Below the pieces are notes generated by a model. That model searched no databases. It was not told where the DNA came from and saw nothing but the letters and a program-made list of their open reading frames with translations. A stretch of 49,695 nucleotides of DNA from a virus: positions 1 to 49,695 of the IMG/VR virus record IMGVR_UViG_3300037189_003791, one strand, 5' to 3'. The position numbers and the translations under genes are program-made. Shown piece by piece: positions 24,320-39,600 of the stretch. Every line of letters starts with the position of its first letter. Position 1 is the stretch's first letter.

Positions 24320-27300
24320 ATGGCCACAAGTTCAAGACAATCTACTATTTTTGGTGTGAATGACTGGAAGGCAATATATAAGACCTACAGTCAGGCTAAC
24401 TTTCAAAGCTACGACTACGAAACCTTAAGAAAAAGTTTCGTAGATTATCTACGCACCTACTACCCTGAGACATTTAACGACTATATTGAAAGCAGTGAAT
24501 TTGTTGCACTGTTAGATGTAATCGCATTTATGGGGCAATCCGTTTCTTTCCGTGATGATTTGAATACACGTGAAAACTTTATTGATACCGCAGAACGTAG
24601 AGATAGTGTAATTAAACTAGCAAATTTAGTTAATTACAATCCAAAAAGAAACAGTTCAGGTCAAGGTTATTTAAAAATTAGTAGTATTGCAACTACAGAA
24701 AACGTAAGCGACATTAACGGATTCAATTTAGCAGGTATTCCTATTCTATGGAATGATCCTGCTAATCCCAATTGGCAAGAGCAGTTTAATTCAATTCTAA
24801 ATGCAGCATTAATTAGTTCACAAAAAGTTGGCCGTCCAGGTAACTCAGCATTTATTGGTCCAATTAAAACTGACGAATATTCAATTAAGATTCCAAACAC
24901 AGTAAGTCCAACTATTCCATTTACTGCAACAGTGGGTGGTGTAGCTATGAATTTTGAATGCGTTAATGTTACTAGTATTAATGAATCTTATTTGTATGAG
25001 TTGCCCCCTAAACCAGAGGGCAAGTTCAACATATTATATCGCAATGACAAATTAGGATTCGGAAGTCCAAACAACGGATTCTTCTTATATTTTAAACAAG
25101 GTTCATTGGTTCCTTACGAGTTTACATTGAACCAACAAATATCAAATCAAGTTGTTCCTATTGGGGAAATTCAAGGTGTAAACGAAACTGATACTTGGTT
25201 GTATAAAATTGATCCAGTGTCAAATGAATTAACACAATGGCAACAAGTTGATAATCTTTTTGCTAACACATATCTACGAACAGAGAATTCACGTAAGAGT
25301 GTGTTCAGTGTCAAATCACGTTTCAATGACCAAGTAAGTTATATATTTGGTGATGGTGTGTTTAGTGAGATTCCAGTTGGAACATTTAGAAGTTATGTAC
25401 GTTCAAGCAATGCACTACAATATACTATTGATCCGTTTGAGATTCAAGGAACAACATTATCATTTAGTTATATTAGTAGAGTAAACAGAGTAGAAACATT
25501 AACAATTACAGTTGAGTTAACATCTCCTGTAAATAATGCTCAAAGCCGTGAATCAATTGCAGATATTAAACTCAAAGCACCAGTACAATATTACTCACAG
25601 AATCGTATGGTTAATGGGGAAGATTATAATAACTTCCCATATTCATTATACAATTCTATTATTAAAACTAAAGCATTAAATCGTACATCAATTGGTGTGT
25701 CACGTAACTTTGATTTACTTGATCCAACAGGGAAGTATAGTAGTACTACAAGTTTTTCTGACGATGGTGCTTTATATCTAAAAGACAATGATGAATTCTA
25801 TGACTTTGTATTGAGTGAAAGCACCGGACAAACGTTAAGAATTATATCAAACAATCTGTTAAAAATTCTTAGTGATAGAAATTTATACCAATATTATGTA
25901 TTAACAGCTACAAGATACTATCCAACAGTAGCAAGTGGTGATGGCGTAGTTTCTTGGCATTTAACTAGTTACAACGGTTCGACTGTTACAGGTTATTTTG
26001 AAGCATATGGTTTACCAATATCAGTATCTACATATAATTCATACAATATGAAATATGTAGGTACTAGCTCATTAGTAAGATTCATTGCACCTAGTGGATA
26101 TTATTTTAAAAATAATAGATTAGTTTCAGGTATTCCTCCGTCAGCTGCCAATACTTACATGTGGGTAAATGTATTAAATGTAGTTGAAGATGGATTTAAC
26201 GGTGGTGTTGGTAATTTATACAATGGGTTAGGACCTATTAGTTTAAGTAAGAATGTACCAAATGGTGCAATTGTAGATTGCATAATACCGATGTTGCAAA
26301 ACACATTGCCTACATCAATATTCCAAAACATTACTGATTATCTTAACAACGGACAAAGTTTTTCTTTGTATTATGTAAACAACTTACCTGTAACTATTAA
26401 TCGTTGGTTTGTTGGTGCATTTGATAGAACTGATGCATATGTATATTTTGAAAGTTTAGGAGACTTCAGATATAGAATCACAAATAAAGCAATTTCATAC
26501 TATTTTGGTAGTGTAAAGAACACTCGTTTCTCATTTGACTCTGAGAAAATCATTTTTGATCCGTTATCAGGTACTATCGCATATGATTCTGTTACTGCAT
26601 TAAAAACTAATACCGCACCGAACACAACTAATAGCATTGGAGTAGATACTTTATTAAACATTGTTGGTCAAACCATTGAAGCAGATGGTTACCCAGATGA
26701 TTATGCTATTGAAGTTAGTAGTCAAGATGCTGCTAATAATGAATTAATTGATGACCCTGACTTCTTTGATAAAATTACTGGGTATCAATACGGCGACACA
26801 AATAGTTCATATTTTGTATTTGTAGAAACTACAAATGATATTAATAATTTAACGGCTCATAACATTACAGAACCAAATGCAGTAGTGTATGCATATGGAA
26901 GTTTAAGCGAAATAGAAAATGTAAAGTATGAATATCCAGTTTATCAAATATTTTACGCTTACCTAGAAAATAAATTTTATAAAATTTATCCTGATGCAAC
27001 TACCGATACTATAGTATATGTGAATTCAATTGATAATTATATTGCGTATCCTGGTAAACAACAGATTCAATTTCAATATAAACATTTAAGTAATAATACT
27101 ACTAGAATTGATCCAAGCACAACTAATATTATTGATTTGTATATCGTTACTTTAGGATATTACACAAATTATACTAACTGGTTAAAAGACTTGACTGGAA
27201 CTGTTATAGAACCTACTAGACCTACAGTGGAAGAACTATCACAGTCATATAGTAAGATAAATGATTATAAGATGCTTACTGATAGTGTAGTATTAAATTC

Positions 27301-27676
27301 AGTAACATTTAAACCGTTATTTGGATCAAAAGCTGATCCAAAATTAAGAGCAACGGTAAAAGTAGTTCGTTCAAGTTTAACTACTGCAAGTGATAGTGAA
27401 ATACGTTCTGCAGTTATTACAGCAATGAATGATTATTTTAATATAGATAATTGGACATTCGGCGATACTTTTTATTTCAGTGAATTAAGTGCGTATCTTC
27501 ATTCTCAGTTAGGAGATTTGATTAGCTCTGCAATCTTAGTACCAAATGACCCAACATTAACATTTGGTGATTTGTATGAAATAAGAAGCGCACCTTATGA
27601 AATATTTGTTAATGGTGCACAACCAAACGACATATTAGTTATAGCAGCAATTACACCAAATGTATTACAAACTTAA
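24320..27676 (+). CDS. 6: Baseplate wedge protein gp6
   Basis: The main wedge component, which forms the inner ring of the baseplate. The N-terminus (STIFGVNDWKAIYKTYSQAN, FVDYLRTYYPETFNDYIESS, ALLDVIAFMGQSVSFRDDLN, RENFIDTAERRDSVIKLANL) is a textbook gp6 signature. At 1118 residues it is nearly twice T4 gp6 (660). The extra length lies in the middle (about 450-950), with beta-rich sequence. The C-terminal part (LRATVKVVRSSLTTASDSEI, FYFSELSAYLHSQLGDLISS) is again gp6-like. It is followed 11 bp later by the giant gene. Confidence 0.95.
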   Translation: MATSSRQSTIFGVNDWKAIYKTYSQANFQSYDYETLRKSFVDYLRTYYPETFNDYIESSEFVALLDVIAFMGQSVSFRDDLNTRENFIDTAERRDSVIKLANLVNYNPKRNSSGQGYLKISSIATTENVSDINGFNLAGIPILWNDPANPNWQEQFNSILNAALISSQKVGRPGNSAFIGPIKTDEYSIKIPNTVSPTIPFTATVGGVAMNFECVNVTSINESYLYELPPKPEGKFNILYRNDKLGFGSPNNGFFLYFKQGSLVPYEFTLNQQISNQVVPIGEIQGVNETDTWLYKIDPVSNELTQWQQVDNLFANTYLRTENSRKSVFSVKSRFNDQVSYIFGDGVFSEIPVGTFRSYVRSSNALQYTIDPFEIQGTTLSFSYISRVNRVETLTITVELTSPVNNAQSRESIADIKLKAPVQYYSQNRMVNGEDYNNFPYSLYNSIIKTKALNRTSIGVSRNFDLLDPTGKYSSTTSFSDDGALYLKDNDEFYDFVLSESTGQTLRIISNNLLKILSDRNLYQYYVLTATRYYPTVASGDGVVSWHLTSYNGSTVTGYFEAYGLPISVSTYNSYNMKYVGTSSLVRFIAPSGYYFKNNRLVSGIPPSAANTYMWVNVLNVVEDGFNGGVGNLYNGLGPISLSKNVPNGAIVDCIIPMLQNTLPTSIFQNITDYLNNGQSFSLYYVNNLPVTINRWFVGAFDRTDAYVYFESLGDFRYRITNKAISYYFGSVKNTRFSFDSEKIIFDPLSGTIAYDSVTALKTNTAPNTTNSIGVDTLLNIVGQTIEADGYPDDYAIEVSSQDAANNELIDDPDFFDKITGYQYGDTNSSYFVFVETTNDINNLTAHNITEPNAVVYAYGSLSEIENVKYEYPVYQIFYAYLENKFYKIYPDATTDTIVYVNSIDNYIAYPGKQQIQFQYKHLSNNTTRIDPSTTNIIDLYIVTLGYYTNYTNWLKDLTGTVIEPTRPTVEELSQSYSKINDYKMLTDSVVLNSVTFKPLFGSKADPKLRATVKVVRSSLTTASDSEIRSAVITAMNDYFNIDNWTFGDTFYFSELSAYLHSQLGDLISSAILVPNDPTLTFGDLYEIRSAPYEIFVNGAQPNDILVIAAITPNVLQT

Positions 27677-27687
27677 TGGATTAAAAA

Positions 27688-30600
27688 ATGGTAACAAAAG
27701 TTAGAACATTAGATTTTCTTCCTGACATATTTAAAACAGTTCCGAATCAAGCCTTTTTAAGTGCTACTTTGGATCAACTTGTCCAACAACCTGACACGCA
27801 AAAAATTCAAGGTTATATTGGAAGAAAATTTGAATATGGCATAACTCCTAGTAGTTATTATGTAACTGAGCCAAATAAAACACGTTCAAATTATCAATTA
27901 GAACCTGCAATTATTTTTACACAAAAAGATACTAGTAAAGCTACTGATTTTATTACCTATCCTGAAATCATTGACGCATTACGTGTTGAAGGCTCACCAG
28001 TAAATAACAATTCAAATTTATTTGCAAATGAATTTTATAGTTGGGATAGTTTCACAGACTTAGACAAGCTAACTAACTTTAGCCAATACTATTGGTTGCC
28101 TACTGGTCCTGATTCAGTTGAAGTTAGACCAACAGCTATTCCTGTTTCAAGTGTATATACACTAACATCATATATCCATTATTATCAATTTACTAAAGAT
28201 AATGAATTAATACCAGAAATAAACCCCACAATTACGTTAGCCAGAGGCGGTGAATACTATTTTGGTGTTGATCAAAAGACAGATTTTTATATACAAACTA
28301 TGCCCGGAATAAACGGCATAGACCCTCAACGTAACAACGTAAGCACACGTGAAGTATTTGGTGTTTCTAATAATGGTCAATCTAAGGGTGTTGTAACTTT
28401 TAAAGTCCCTTATGCAAATGCTCAATCGGGTGATGTTTATGAAGGATTAGTTAAAGTAGATTTAGTAACTACCCTTGCATTCAATGATATTGATGGTAGA
28501 CGTTTAAGTGAGATAGGCACCATTGACGGTGTTAATCAACTATTAGATAGAACATTAATGTTCTATGGCGATAAAAATAGCAAGTATGTTAATGTTGATA
28601 GTTTTTATGATTTTACTTCATACGACCAATCTCAACCAGTAGAGGTTGGGTTTGATCAGACTATCCCACTACAGCTTAATGATTTCTTTTACAGAATAGT
28701 ATATGAAAGTTTAGACATACCCAATGATCCTATTATAAGATTGGAAAGCGCAGGTACTATTCCAATTAATACTAATATTCAGGTATTAATCGGTAAAGAT
28801 TATTCAAACAAAAAGTTTGTTAAAAATGTATACGGTGAGATAGCACTTATCCCTCAGATTACTGCACCGTTGGATACATTATATTATCAGGATTCAGTTG
28901 ACCCTTTACGATTTGGTGTAATTAAATTAATAGATTTAGAGACAGATAATTATCTTAATATAGAAAATGAAATTTTAGGCAAAATTGGATATACATCACC
29001 TAACAATGTTAAATTTACAAATGGATTAAAAGTTAACTTTGCGGGTAATGTAATTCCGGCTTCGTTCAAAGGTAAAGATTATTATGTTGATGGTGTAGGA
29101 TCAAAAATAGTTTTACTTCCTGTAAATGAGTTTGTAGTACCTGAACCATTTAGTACAGGAATCTATACTGCATATGATGCAGCACCATATGATCTTACTG
29201 TATATTCAGATATATTAGAAACACCTACGATTCCCGATTATATTACTATAAGCAGAAATAGTCGTAGCAGAAATCCATGGACAAGAAGTAATCGTTGGTT
29301 TCATAAAGATGTAATACAAGAGACCATTAATCATACTAGTAGTTCTGTTTTATTGAGCATTATAAACAATGAAACTAATAGAGCAAAACGCCCTATTATA
29401 GAATTTTATCCCAACATTAAATTATATAATTCAGGTACAGATAGCAAACAACCAATTGATTTCATAGATTTTGTAGAAACTAATGGCTTAGCAAATGTTG
29501 CAGGACGTGAACTTGTTGTTACCACTGGTATTAACGGTGGTACTAATGCTATTCAAGTAAATGATACATCTACTATGACTGCAGGTCAGGCAATAAGTTT
29601 TACCGGAGACATGTTCACATCATTAGGTGTAGTCACAGTTGATGCAAATGTAATATATTATGTTAAAGAAATTCTCTCAGGAACTGATTTTACTATTAGC
29701 GAAACCTTAGGAGGACCGGTATTTGACGTTGCAACATCTATTACTCCAGTAACAATCATTCCTTACTGCGTAGATGGTAAGGCAGTATTTGACGGTGCAA
29801 AAGTAGTATTTGCAGTTGATAGTAATATTGATGCTAGAGATAAAATTTATATAGTTAAATTTGTTACCCTACATGGTGGAACAAGATATTATATAACACT
29901 TACTAAAGCTCCAGACGGAGATGTGCAATACAATGATCAAACTGTAGTTTTATTTGGTAACACAGCTAAAGGTAAAAGTTTTTACTATGATGGATCCAAT
30001 TGGATAGAGGCACAATCAAAAACATTAGTTAATCAACCACCGTTGTTTGATGTGTATGATAAGAACGGTACTAGTTTTGGTGATCAGACTTATTATAATA
30101 GTAGCGATTTTACAGGTATTACTTTATTTCAATATGCAGTTGGTACAGGTAATGATGATCCTGTATTGGGCTTTCCGTTAAAATATAGTTCAGTTAATAA
30201 TGTAGGAGATATATCATTTGAGGTAAGTCTAAATACACAATCATTTCATTATGTACTAAATGGCTTGCCTGTAACAGAAGCAGTTAATGAAGGATATCCT
30301 ATCATATACAGTGATAGATCCACTTATGAAAATCAATTAGGTTGGCAAACTGCGGCTAGTCCAAGCTTTCAATATCAAGCATTTGAATTTACTTATTATC
30401 CAGCAAACAACAACACTTTCTTTGTATGTGATGTTCCGGTAAAACCTGTTAATGAAACTGCATGGCCAGTAATTCGTGTTACTATGGGTGAAACAGTATT
30501 AGATAGCACGATGTACACCTATACAGTAACAGGCAGTACAACTACAGTAACATTTGCATCAACACCTTTGGTGGAAATCCCTGTACAAATATTAATTTAC

Positions 30601-33600
30601 AGTGATAAAGTAAGTGCAACTGCATACTATGTAATTCCTACTAACCTTGAAAATAATATATTCAATAATGAAGTATCAACTTTAAATTTAGGTGATATCA
30701 GAAATCATTTTCAAACTATATTTTTAAACAGTGAAAAATTAACTGGTAGTGCATTTGGAGCAAACAATTACAGAGATGTTCCTAACTTATTGCGTTATGG
30801 TACAAAGATCATTCAAAACAGTGCGCCATTAACTATTGCAGGTGCATTATTAAGAAACAAAAGTTTTAGTCTACTAGAATCATTGTCATTTAATTCTAAT
30901 GAATATGTAAAATTTAAATCATTATTAATTGATACTATTAATAAAACAGACTATACAGTATACCAATCAGATGCATCTATATTAGATGATGCATTGAGCC
31001 AAATTTCTTCATACAAAACAGATGTCAATGCATTCTTTTGGTCAGACATGTTACCAAGCAGAAGCTCATATATTTCAAACACATATAAGTTTTCTACCTT
31101 TGTAGATACTACTAATTTTCAATTAAGTAGAATTTATGATTTTTCTTCTGCGAATTATTATGGTGTTTTGATTTATTTAAGTAGAACAGTTGATGGTGTG
31201 CCTAGAACAATTCAACTAGTTAAAGATATAGATTATCAAATCAGTAGTACAGAAGCGCAAGTAACTATATTCACCGATTTAATTCCTAATGATTTAATTA
31301 TTATTAATGAATATAATCAGACTTATGGAAGCTTTGTACCAAACACTCCTAGTAAATTAGGATTCTATCCTATATCTGTTCCTGAAGTCGTATACGATGA
31401 AACCTACATTTCTCCTGCTTATTTCATAAAAGGACATGACGGGTCATATACTAAATTATACGGTGATTATATTGATGGATATTTAGTTGATTTTAGAGAT
31501 AGAGCCTTATATGAATTTGAATTAAGAGTTTATAATAATATTAAAGTAAAAGCAAAGATTCCTGTTACTGCAGATGAAGTTATACCTGGACAATTTAGAA
31601 CTACTAATTTCACATATGATGAAATTTTAGGATTATATTCTACCTATTTCTTAAATTGGATTGGTAAAAATAGAATTGATTATAAATCACAGTATTATTC
31701 TATGAATAATCCCTATACTTATAACTATAATCAATCAGCCAACAAATTAGATAATACTCAAATAAATCAGGGCAACTGGCGTGGAATGTATAATTGGTTC
31801 TTTGATACTACAACCCCTAATTTAACACCTTGGGAAATGATTGGTCATGCAAACAAACCAAGTTGGTGGGATGCAAGGTATGGTGCGTCACCATACACTA
31901 GTGACAATATGTTGCTATGGCAAGATATGGAAGCAGGCATTGACTACAATAATGGTAGTCCGTTTGTTAATCCTGCACGTGTAAGACCAGGACTATCAAA
32001 AGTATTACCAGTAGATAGCATGGGTAATCTAGTAGATCCTATGAACAGTGTTGTTGGTAATTATGATAATTTAACCTTCAATCGTGATTGGAGAGTAGGT
32101 GATTGGGGTCCAGCAGAATACAGTTACATTAAGAGTAGCACATATCCATTTGACTTAATTAAATTATTAGCATTATGCAAACCTGCAAAGTTTTTTGCGT
32201 TAGGTGAAGACTTAGACCATTACAAATTTAATACAGAGTTTAATCAATATCTGTATGATAATAGATTTAGATTCTCTACAGTTAATGCTGTAAAATATGG
32301 TAGTGGAGTAGCGCAACATAGTTACTTAGACTGGGTTGTTGATTATATTCAAAGTTCAGGTAATACTGGATATGACGTATTAACCAACATCTTAACTAAT
32401 TTAGATGTTAGACTTGTTTATAGAATGGCAGGCTTTAGTGATAAAGACTTGTTAAAATTTTATGTAGACAAAGGAACACCTAATAGCAAGAATAATTCAT
32501 TGTTGATTCCTGATGAAAGTTACTCAGTAATATTGCACGAGAATCAACCATTCGACACAGTAACATATAGCTCAGTTATCGTACAAAAAACTGACACTGG
32601 TTATAAGGTGTTTGGTAATTCTCAAAATAAAATTTATTTCACTACATATACTCCGTTACTTAATGGCAAGTATGACAAATTAACTGTAGGCGGGGAAACA
32701 GTTACAGTTACAAAAGACTATATTAAAAAAGAATTAATAATTCCGTATAACACAGAATTTCCTACAATACAAGCACTATCAGAATTTTTATCTAACTATG
32801 GAAAATACTTAACAGATCATGGATTTGTCTTTGATGTTATTGATAGAGGCATTTTAGTAGACTGGAATTCAATGATTAAGGAAGTATTGTACTGGACCCA
32901 ATCAGGTTGGGAAGTTGGCGCAATTATAAATCTTAATCCTGCAGCTAAACGTATTGTTATCAATAAAGAAAGCAGTATTGTTCAACCACTAACACTACAA
33001 GATCAAAATTATATTTTGAATCAGGATTTGATCCCTATTCAAATAAAAGATATGAACGTAAACAGAAACGGTACAGAGTTTTCTGCTGACATATTAAACG
33101 AAAATGACACAGCATCCTACTTCATTGCTAATTTAAGTAATATTGAACATGCAATCGTTTTTGATAACACAACATTATTCAATGATTTGATTTATGATCC
33201 TAACACCGGACTACGTCAATATAGAATATTAGTTAAGGGTGTAAAAACTGCTGAGTGGACAGGTACAATGGACACTAAAGGATTCATTCTTAATCAAGAC
33301 AATATACAAGAATGGCAAGCCAATAGTAGATATTCTAAGGGCGTTATCATTAAGTACAAAAATGTATATTGGGCTGCTGATGATATAATTCAACCAGCAT
33401 CTACATTCCAACAAGCATTGTGGAAACGTGTAGATTATGAAAAAATTCAAAAAGGGTTATTGCCTAATGCAAGCAGTAGAGCATATGAAAGTACATTATA
33501 CTATGATTCAAACTCTGCAAACTTAGAAAGTGATGCAGATTTATTGGGCTTCTCTATAATTGGATACAGACCAAGAAACTATCTAGCTGCTGCTAACTTA

Positions 33601-36600
33601 GATGATATATCACAAGTCAACCTGTATAAGACAATGGTTGTTGAAAAAGGTAGCAAGAATGCTGTTTCAGCAATTCAAAACATAACCCTACAAACAGGTG
33701 GAATACAATACGAAACATATGAAAATTGGGCTATTAATGTGGGTCAATATGGTGGTATACTCAATCAAAACTTCATTGAGTTTACATTAAATCAAAATCA
33801 ACTAAGTGGTAATCCGGCTATAATTGGTATTACTAAAGACACTGAAGTACCAGGAGCTACACAAATAGTTCCATTGAATGCATTAACAAATTACGGCAGA
33901 AGTATCACTGATGCAAACATTCTACCTTTATTAGATCCTGCAACAACTAATAAATTGCCTAGTGCAGGCTATGTCAATTTTAATGATGTTAGAATGTATT
34001 CCTATACTTACTTAGGATTAAACAATACTACACTACCAGTTGACCAACTTAATAAAAATGAATATATTTGGGTAGCTGATTATAAAAATGAATGGCAGGT
34101 TTACACACCTGAAGCAATAACATTTGCCGGTAGTCCGTCACAAGTTATTAATATTACTAACAATTTAAATTCTACTGCTACAGTAACATTTGATAATCCG
34201 CATGGTTTAGTAAAAGATGATTTATTCATAATTCAAAACTATAGTGATTTACTAGATGGATTCTACATAGTTAATCAAGTTGGTAGTATAACAACAGTAG
34301 TGGTAGATATATCACTTAGTGCTACTGCGCAAACTTCCACCCAAAGTGTTGGTTTAGCGGCTAAAATGATTAGCGCAAGAATAACAGAAAGCAATGATAT
34401 AATTAACACTGATTTCTTAAATTCTGAATTTGTAACAAGTAAATTATGGGTAGATCAAGCAGTAAACGGTGGCTGGGCAGTTTATAAGAAAACATTAAAC
34501 TACCAAAGAACTAATTTTGTTGATAAGCCAGAAGTTACTGTTTCATTTGGTTCAGCAGTTGCATACGATACTAAATTGGGTTATTTTATTTCTGATGCTG
34601 ATGACGGTAAGTTATACAGATACACATATTCTGTTGTGTCGCAGGATTATAGTTTAGTAGATACAATTTCTGTTTCAACTGGTTATGGTTCAGCTATTGC
34701 TCATTCAAATGATATGATGGCTGTAACTTTGCCGGGCTCAACTAGTTACGTGTACATTTATTCATTAGAGCAAACCAAAAACATTGAAGCGGTGGTACAA
34801 CAACAAATAATTACAATTACAGGCAAAATTGCAGGTTACAAGATAGCAATGTCCGGTGATAAGAAATATCTATTTGTTCCGGCAACTAATAATGCGCAAG
34901 TATTAGTTTATAGATTAGACAATAATTACACATACACTAGCACAGGATATGCAACTAATGCCAATATAGCTATCGGAGATCAAACATTCACCATCGCAGG
35001 AAATCATACTGCTATCTATAACGAAGGTGACAAGGTTACTTTTGCAAATACAAACGGAACAACTGTTTACAAATTCATTAAAGCATATTATGATTCTGCA
35101 AACTCACAAACAGTCTATTCTATTGAAGGAAACTTCTCGGAGAATATTTCTTCAGGAACAACCGCATATAAAGCAACATACCGCTATACTAGTGTAGGAA
35201 CAGTTTCTGTGGGAGGATTGGGTTCGTCTGACAACTTTGGTTACAGTTTATCAACAAATTATGACGGTACTAAATTATTTGTAGGTGCACCAAATCAAGA
35301 TTATAGTTTTAATTACACAGATGAAGGATATGCCTACATATTTAATCGTGTAGTTCAGAATTTTTATCAATCATATGCTAGTTTAACAGATGCATCCACT
35401 ACATATACATTAGCATATGCAGCTACAAACACACCAGTTGTTCTTCTAAATGAAGAAGTAGTTGATCCAACAAATTATACTGTTTATACCAGCGCAATCG
35501 ACACATATGGCTCGTTAGTTGCTGGATCAGGGTATACTAACGGACAATACTCAATTGCACTAACTAATCTAACAGGTAGTGGCACAGGAGCAGTTGCTCA
35601 AATTACAGTAAGTGGTGGTGCAGTTACTAATCTTTGGTTAAGAAATAGAGGATCAGGATATGCAATCGGTAATGAATTGACTGCTGCTTTACCTGCAGGA
35701 TCAAGCTTCAAAATTACTGTTACTGCAATCAAAAATCTACTAACATTAAACGTTCCTGTTAATGCGGGTGACATTGTAACATTCAGTTCAGGTGACTTTA
35801 TTCAATCACAGACCTTAGTTGGACATGACATTATTGCTAATCCAAAAGTAGGTGTATTATTTGGTCGTAGCATGAGTAATAATACAAGCGGTAATGAATT
35901 AATTATTGGTGCTCCATATGATGTAACTAACACAGGTATTGAGGGTAGTGTGTATCGTTTCACAAATGAAGCGCAGAAATACGGAATGATTAAGGGTACA
36001 ACTACAGTTACGTTAGCATCACCTACATCAATATTGATTAACGGTTACGCAGTAACATTGCCAGTAGGAATTGATAATATAATCAGTACTATCAACAATG
36101 CAATATTACCTAATATTCAAGCAAGTAAAACAACTGACAACAAATTAATTATTAGCTTAATTGATGCTACCTTAAGTCCATCTAACAACAAATTGAACAT
36201 AACAGTATTTGATTCGGCTGTATATGGGTATTTAGGTTTCAATTTATATACAAAAACACAAGTTTTACACGATATTAATCAACAAAATGCAACTCAGTTT
36301 GGTTATGAATTAAAGTTCAACGAATATAATTCATTTGTTGTAAGTTCATTGGTGGGTACACGTTATAGCTTAACATCATTTGACTTTACTGATGACGGTA
36401 ATTATACAAATGATACTATATTTGATAATAATTTTACTATGTTTGTGGACACATTACCAAATGCAGGTTGTGCCTATATGTATGATTACATTCCTACTTA
36501 TAACGAGAATATAGACAGTGTTGGGCAATTTGTACTAGCACAGACAGTGAATGATGTTATTACTGACATAGGTAATACTGAATACTACGGGGAAACAATT

Positions 36601-39600
36601 GCGTTCAATAACTATGTGGTAATGATTGGCTCACCTAACTTCAAGCCTGGTACAGATGATGGTAGAGTTAATATATTCTACAATCAAGCCAATGAGCAAG
36701 ATTGGGCAATATATAGAAGTGCAGGTAGTGTGGTTGATGTAAACAAACTACAAAACATACAGATATTCAATAATAGAGATAGTAGTATGTTGTCTACGCT
36801 AGATTATATTGATCCGTTACAAGGTAAATTATTTGGTGTTGTACGTGAGAATTTAGATTTTATTAGCGACAATGATCCTGCAGGATACAATACTTCTACA
36901 GTAAACAATAAAGTAGTATGGGGAAGTGACTATGTTGGCTCAATGTGGTTAGATACGTCTGCGATTAGATTTGTTGACTATCACCAACAAGATTTAGTAT
37001 ACAATAGTAGATATTGGGGAACAGTATTTCCTGGCAGTACAGTAGCAGTATACACTTGGACTGAGAATGATGTTCCTCCGATAACATTTACTTCTACCGG
37101 AACACCATATGAACTTGATTCATATACAATGTTATCTACTGTAACCAACACAGGTGCAGTACTCACCAAATATTATTATTGGGTTAGAAATACGGATACT
37201 GTTTATGCCGGAAACTCATTATCTGATAACGTGATTGAAAGTTATATTACTAATCCATTGGGTTCAGGAATTCCATTCTTTGCTGCATATGCACAAAATG
37301 AATTTGGATTATATAATTCAGCAGAATTTATTCAATCGACTGATTCAAGTTTACACATAGGATATAAGCAAGGTACAAATGATGATGTGCCGCATAATGA
37401 ATTTCAATTAATTAGAGATGGTTATGCTGATGATTTCTTACATGGCTTACCATCATTGTATAATCCTGTAATCGAACCAGAAGGACTATATCGCAAATTA
37501 TTAGATAGTTTATCAGGAACTGACGTTCGCGGTAATGAATTACCAGATCCATTTTTGCCTAAGTTATTACAGATTGGAACACAAGTTCGTCCTAGACAAA
37601 GTTTCTTTGTTGACAGATTAATGGCACTTCAAAACTATTGCATGTATGCAAATAGTGTAATGATTCAATTCCCTATAGTAGAAATGAAAAATCCTAGTTT
37701 TTCCGGATTATTTAAAGCAACCTCAGGTCAGAATGCACCTGCATTTTTTACAACCTATGGTGAGTTTTATGACACTGCAAACTATTGGGAATATGTCAAC
37801 TGGTGGGCAACCGGATACAGTGATGCTACTCGCACTGATGTAGAAGTTCCAAAATATTATGATTTGTCTACATTGGTTCCATTCACAAACATGGTAGCGG
37901 GGGTTATCAGTAATAGTGACGGAAAACGTGAAGTATACGTCTATAACGGTATTGAATGGGAACGTGTAGGATTACAGTTAGGTACAATTCAAATCAAAGA
38001 GTCACTATGGAATTACACTATAAACAAAATTGGCTTTGGTGACAATTTCTTTGATACAGATTTATATGATTATTTCCCTTCAGTTGAAACAGAAAATATT
38101 GTCAGAGGATTAACTGAAGAAGTATTTACTGGTGATATGGCTATATATCGTAACAGAAGTTTGATTTTATTGTTCGAATACATAATCACCGAAAGTCAAA
38201 ACTATGGTGGTTATTTAACATGGTTAAACAAAACATCATTCTTAGATGTGCAACATACACTACGTGAATTGGTGCAAAGTAAAAATTTCCAACGTGATAA
38301 TGATGATTTCTTGTATGGCTATATTAATGAGGTTAAACCATATCGTGTAGTATTAAAAGAATTCTCACTAAGATATACTAAGACAGAAGTGTATGACGGT
38401 GATATTTCTGATTTTGACTTACCCGCATCTTATAATGCAACATTAGATAGATTTATTTCCCCTCAATTAGTATTCACTGAAAATTATAAAACAGGTGAAT
38501 ACTTACCTTCAGATACTATTTGGCAAGATAACTTATATAATCAATGGTTTAATAATTACGGGGTTATTCTATCATCAATTCCAAACTATAATTTAGGAAC
38601 ATTGAAATATTTTATATCTGTTACTAGTAGGGAGATAGTAGTTGATAATGCATTTGGTTATCCTACAGTAGGTATACTGCAAATTGATGATGAGATAATA
38701 AGTTATACTGGTGTTGACAGAGATAGAGGTATACTATATGGAGTTATACGAGCAGAAAATAACACTGTAGCTGCAGTTCACTATCCGGGTACTAAGATAT
38801 ATACAGACTTGCCGGGTGCAGTTGTATTCTATACTGGTAGGGGATATACCGATGCGCCGGTGATTACTGCATACATTGACACAAATATTTACCCTGTACC
38901 AAATCAAAAAGCTGTATTAAAAGCAATCATGTCAGGTGATATAGTTGTAGGTGTTGAAATAGTAAATCCGGGCGCTGGATATGCGGTCACTCCTGATATT
39001 ATTGTAGAACCTTCAATTGTTTCTACATTTGGTTCTATTGACGTAAATTATATAAGCAACACTATATTAGTTTTATATGATAATTTTATAACAGGTGATT
39101 TAGTAAAATATACTGCAGGAACTTCAAGAATTTTAGGTTTGATAGACGGTGATTACTATTATGTTGGTCTAACCGAATATGTTGGTGTAACTAAACCTGC
39201 ACCAACAGGCGAAACTTCAGGATCATTAACTCCTATCGCATTATATACATCTAAGATTGATGCAATTAATGATAGTCACCGAGTAGTTATGATTCAAGCA
39301 GGTGAAAGCACTGACAATAAACTTAGTTTAGGTGCACGGATTATTCCTATATCTAGCAACAAGCCTACTAGACAACTAACCACAAAACTTAAATTCGATA
39401 GAACAAGTTATCGTCCGCAAGTTGTTGAATGGGAACCAAATGGTTTCTATGGTGCATTGTACGATACAAGAGGTAATGATGCAAGTTATGCTGCATTACT
39501 TTCTACATCAATTGATTATTATTCAGTCACTGGAGAAACTAGTGCAAGTGGACATGATGCTGTGTTCAACATATTTAATTGGGTGTACGGAGGAGGAAAT